DNA of 14,408 nucleotides from Bordetella parapertussis (GTDB lineage: Bacteria; Pseudomonadota; Gammaproteobacteria; Burkholderiales; SG8-41), in the NCBI GenBank assembly GCA_945863085.1, contig CAMBCD010000032.1, positions 1 to 14,408 on the forward strand. Reading direction: 5' to 3'. Positions within the stretch are counted from its first letter, which is position 1. Each line of letters starts with the position of its first letter. Below are positions 13,897 through 14,408 of the stretch, in pieces. A model generated the notes under the pieces. The model saw only the letters and a list, made by a program, of their open reading frames with translations, did no database searches and was not told the DNA's origin. Position numbers and translations under genes: made by a program.

Positions 13897-13917
13897 GGAC
13901 AAATCAGCGATTTGTCC
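13897..13917 (+). promoter_or_regulatory. Perfect 9-bp-arm palindrome in the leader of the CMD/AhpD-like gene
   Basis: GGACAAATC (13897-13905) and GATTTGTCC (13909-13917) flank the 3-nt loop AGC. One further A-U pair and one G-U pair extend the stem to 11 bp in RNA. It ends about 10 nt before the AGGAGGAA ribosome binding site (13928-13935). It could act as an operator downstream of the promoter or as an mRNA hairpin tuning translation. Confidence 0.55.
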
Positions 13918-13940
13918 GAACACCATCAGGAGGAAGTGCC

Positions 13941-14408
13941 ATGTCCCGAGTTTCACCCGCACCGGCGGATCGTCTGGCGGAACTTGCCGCCGATTTCGAA
14001 AAAGCCAGCAAGCAGCGCGGTTATGTCCCCAACAGCTGGCTGACCCTGGCCCGCAAACCGAGGATTTTCAGGCTGGTGCGTGAACTGCGTGATGCGGTCA
14101 TGGTGGATGCCGGCGAAATACCGCCGGCGCTGCGTTTCATGATCGCCGAGGTCGTCAGCAACGCGGTCGGCTGTCGTTATTGCACGGCGCATAACGCCGA
14201 GAATGCCGTCGAGCGCGGCAAGGTTGCCGACGAGAAACTGCATGCCTTGTGGCAGTTCCAGTCCAGCCCGCTGTTTACGCCGGCTGAACGCGCGGCCCTC
14301 AATCTGGCGCTGGCTGCCGGCGGTGCCCCGTCATCGGTGACGGATGCACATTTCGATGAACTGAAAAAGCATTTTTCCGAAGACGGCATTATCGAGATCG
14401 TTTCGGTG
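13941..14408 (+). CDS. Carboxymuconolactone decarboxylase / AhpD-like peroxidase-related protein (3' end outside window)
   Basis: This is an open frame of 156 codons with no stop before the window edge. It starts at an ATG 5 nt after the strong RBS AGGAGGAA (13928-13935). Residues 60-90 carry the CMD/AhpD core: Glu70 in MIAEVVSNAVG, then C78-R-Y-C81-T-A-H84, the CxxCxxH active site that in AhpD reacts with peroxides or lipoyl disulfides. The upstream part (YVPNSWLTLARKPRIFRLVRE) fits the longer peroxidase-related (about 180-190 aa) subgroup, in which several helices precede the core. It is transcribed divergently from arsS. Short AhpD-like proteins are known companions of this radical SAM family, though this protein looks longer than that companion family, so membership in the pathway is only suggested. 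Local redox protection or disulfide chemistry on thiol-bound arsenic is possible. Confidence 0.87.
   Translation, partial: MSRVSPAPADRLAELAADFEKASKQRGYVPNSWLTLARKPRIFRLVRELRDAVMVDAGEIPPALRFMIAEVVSNAVGCRYCTAHNAENAVERGKVADEKLHALWQFQSSPLFTPAERAALNLALAAGGAPSSVTDAHFDELKKHFSEDGIIEIVSV

Overview
The window looks like chromosomal DNA of a GC-rich proteobacterium, probably a beta- or gammaproteobacterium. The ClpA C-terminus resembles E. coli ClpA closely, most intergenic spacers are short, and the flavocytochrome c sulfide dehydrogenase pair is typical of sulfur-oxidising proteobacteria. No rRNA, tRNA, CRISPR array, insertion sequence or phage gene was seen.

Layout: (1) 2-730 (+), the 3' part of clpA. 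(2) 876-2491 (+), a two-gene sulfide dehydrogenase unit: a small monoheme cytochrome c and a Tat-exported FAD subunit of the FccB/SoxF type. It ends in a strong bidirectional terminator at 2514-2538. (3) 2565-3809 (-), a two-domain 3-mercaptopyruvate sulfurtransferase (SseA-like) followed by a small DUF2784 membrane protein, converging on the sulfide dehydrogenase. Regions 2 and 3 make a small sulfur-handling block. (4) 3972-5075 (-), a stand-alone Rieske non-heme iron oxygenase alpha subunit with its own terminator and an upstream palindrome.

(5) 5353-13665 (-), a long co-directional block that I read as an arsenosugar-biosynthesis cluster. In transcription order it holds: an ArsS-type radical SAM protein (DUF3641 C-terminus), a sodium:solute symporter, a metallophosphoesterase-fold protein with degenerate metal sites, a TVP38 membrane domain fused to a MerA/lipoamide-dehydrogenase-like flavoprotein, a small unknown two-TM protein, a roughly 230-bp structured intergenic repeat, a secreted DUF547 protein, and two glycosyltransferases of the TIGR04283 and TIGR04282 types. 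Both transferase families are named for their association with this radical SAM protein. Several genes overlap or nearly touch. The repeat probably splits the block into two transcripts. A strong terminator lies at 5174-5205. No ArsM arsenite methyltransferase is visible here.

(6) 13941-14408 (+), a divergent CxxC carboxymuconolactone decarboxylase/AhpD-like gene running off the window end. Its roughly 275-bp spacer with arsS is rich in signals: a promoter with operator-like repeats across its spacer, a 9-bp-stem palindrome before the RBS, and a hairpin plus three 12-bp tandem repeats in the arsS leader.

Inferred biology: ArsS would build the 5'-deoxyadenosyl-arsenical precursor from methylated arsenic. 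The two transferases would then glycosylate it. The flavoprotein, symporter and phosphoesterase-like protein are candidates for redox, transport and processing steps that have not been assigned.
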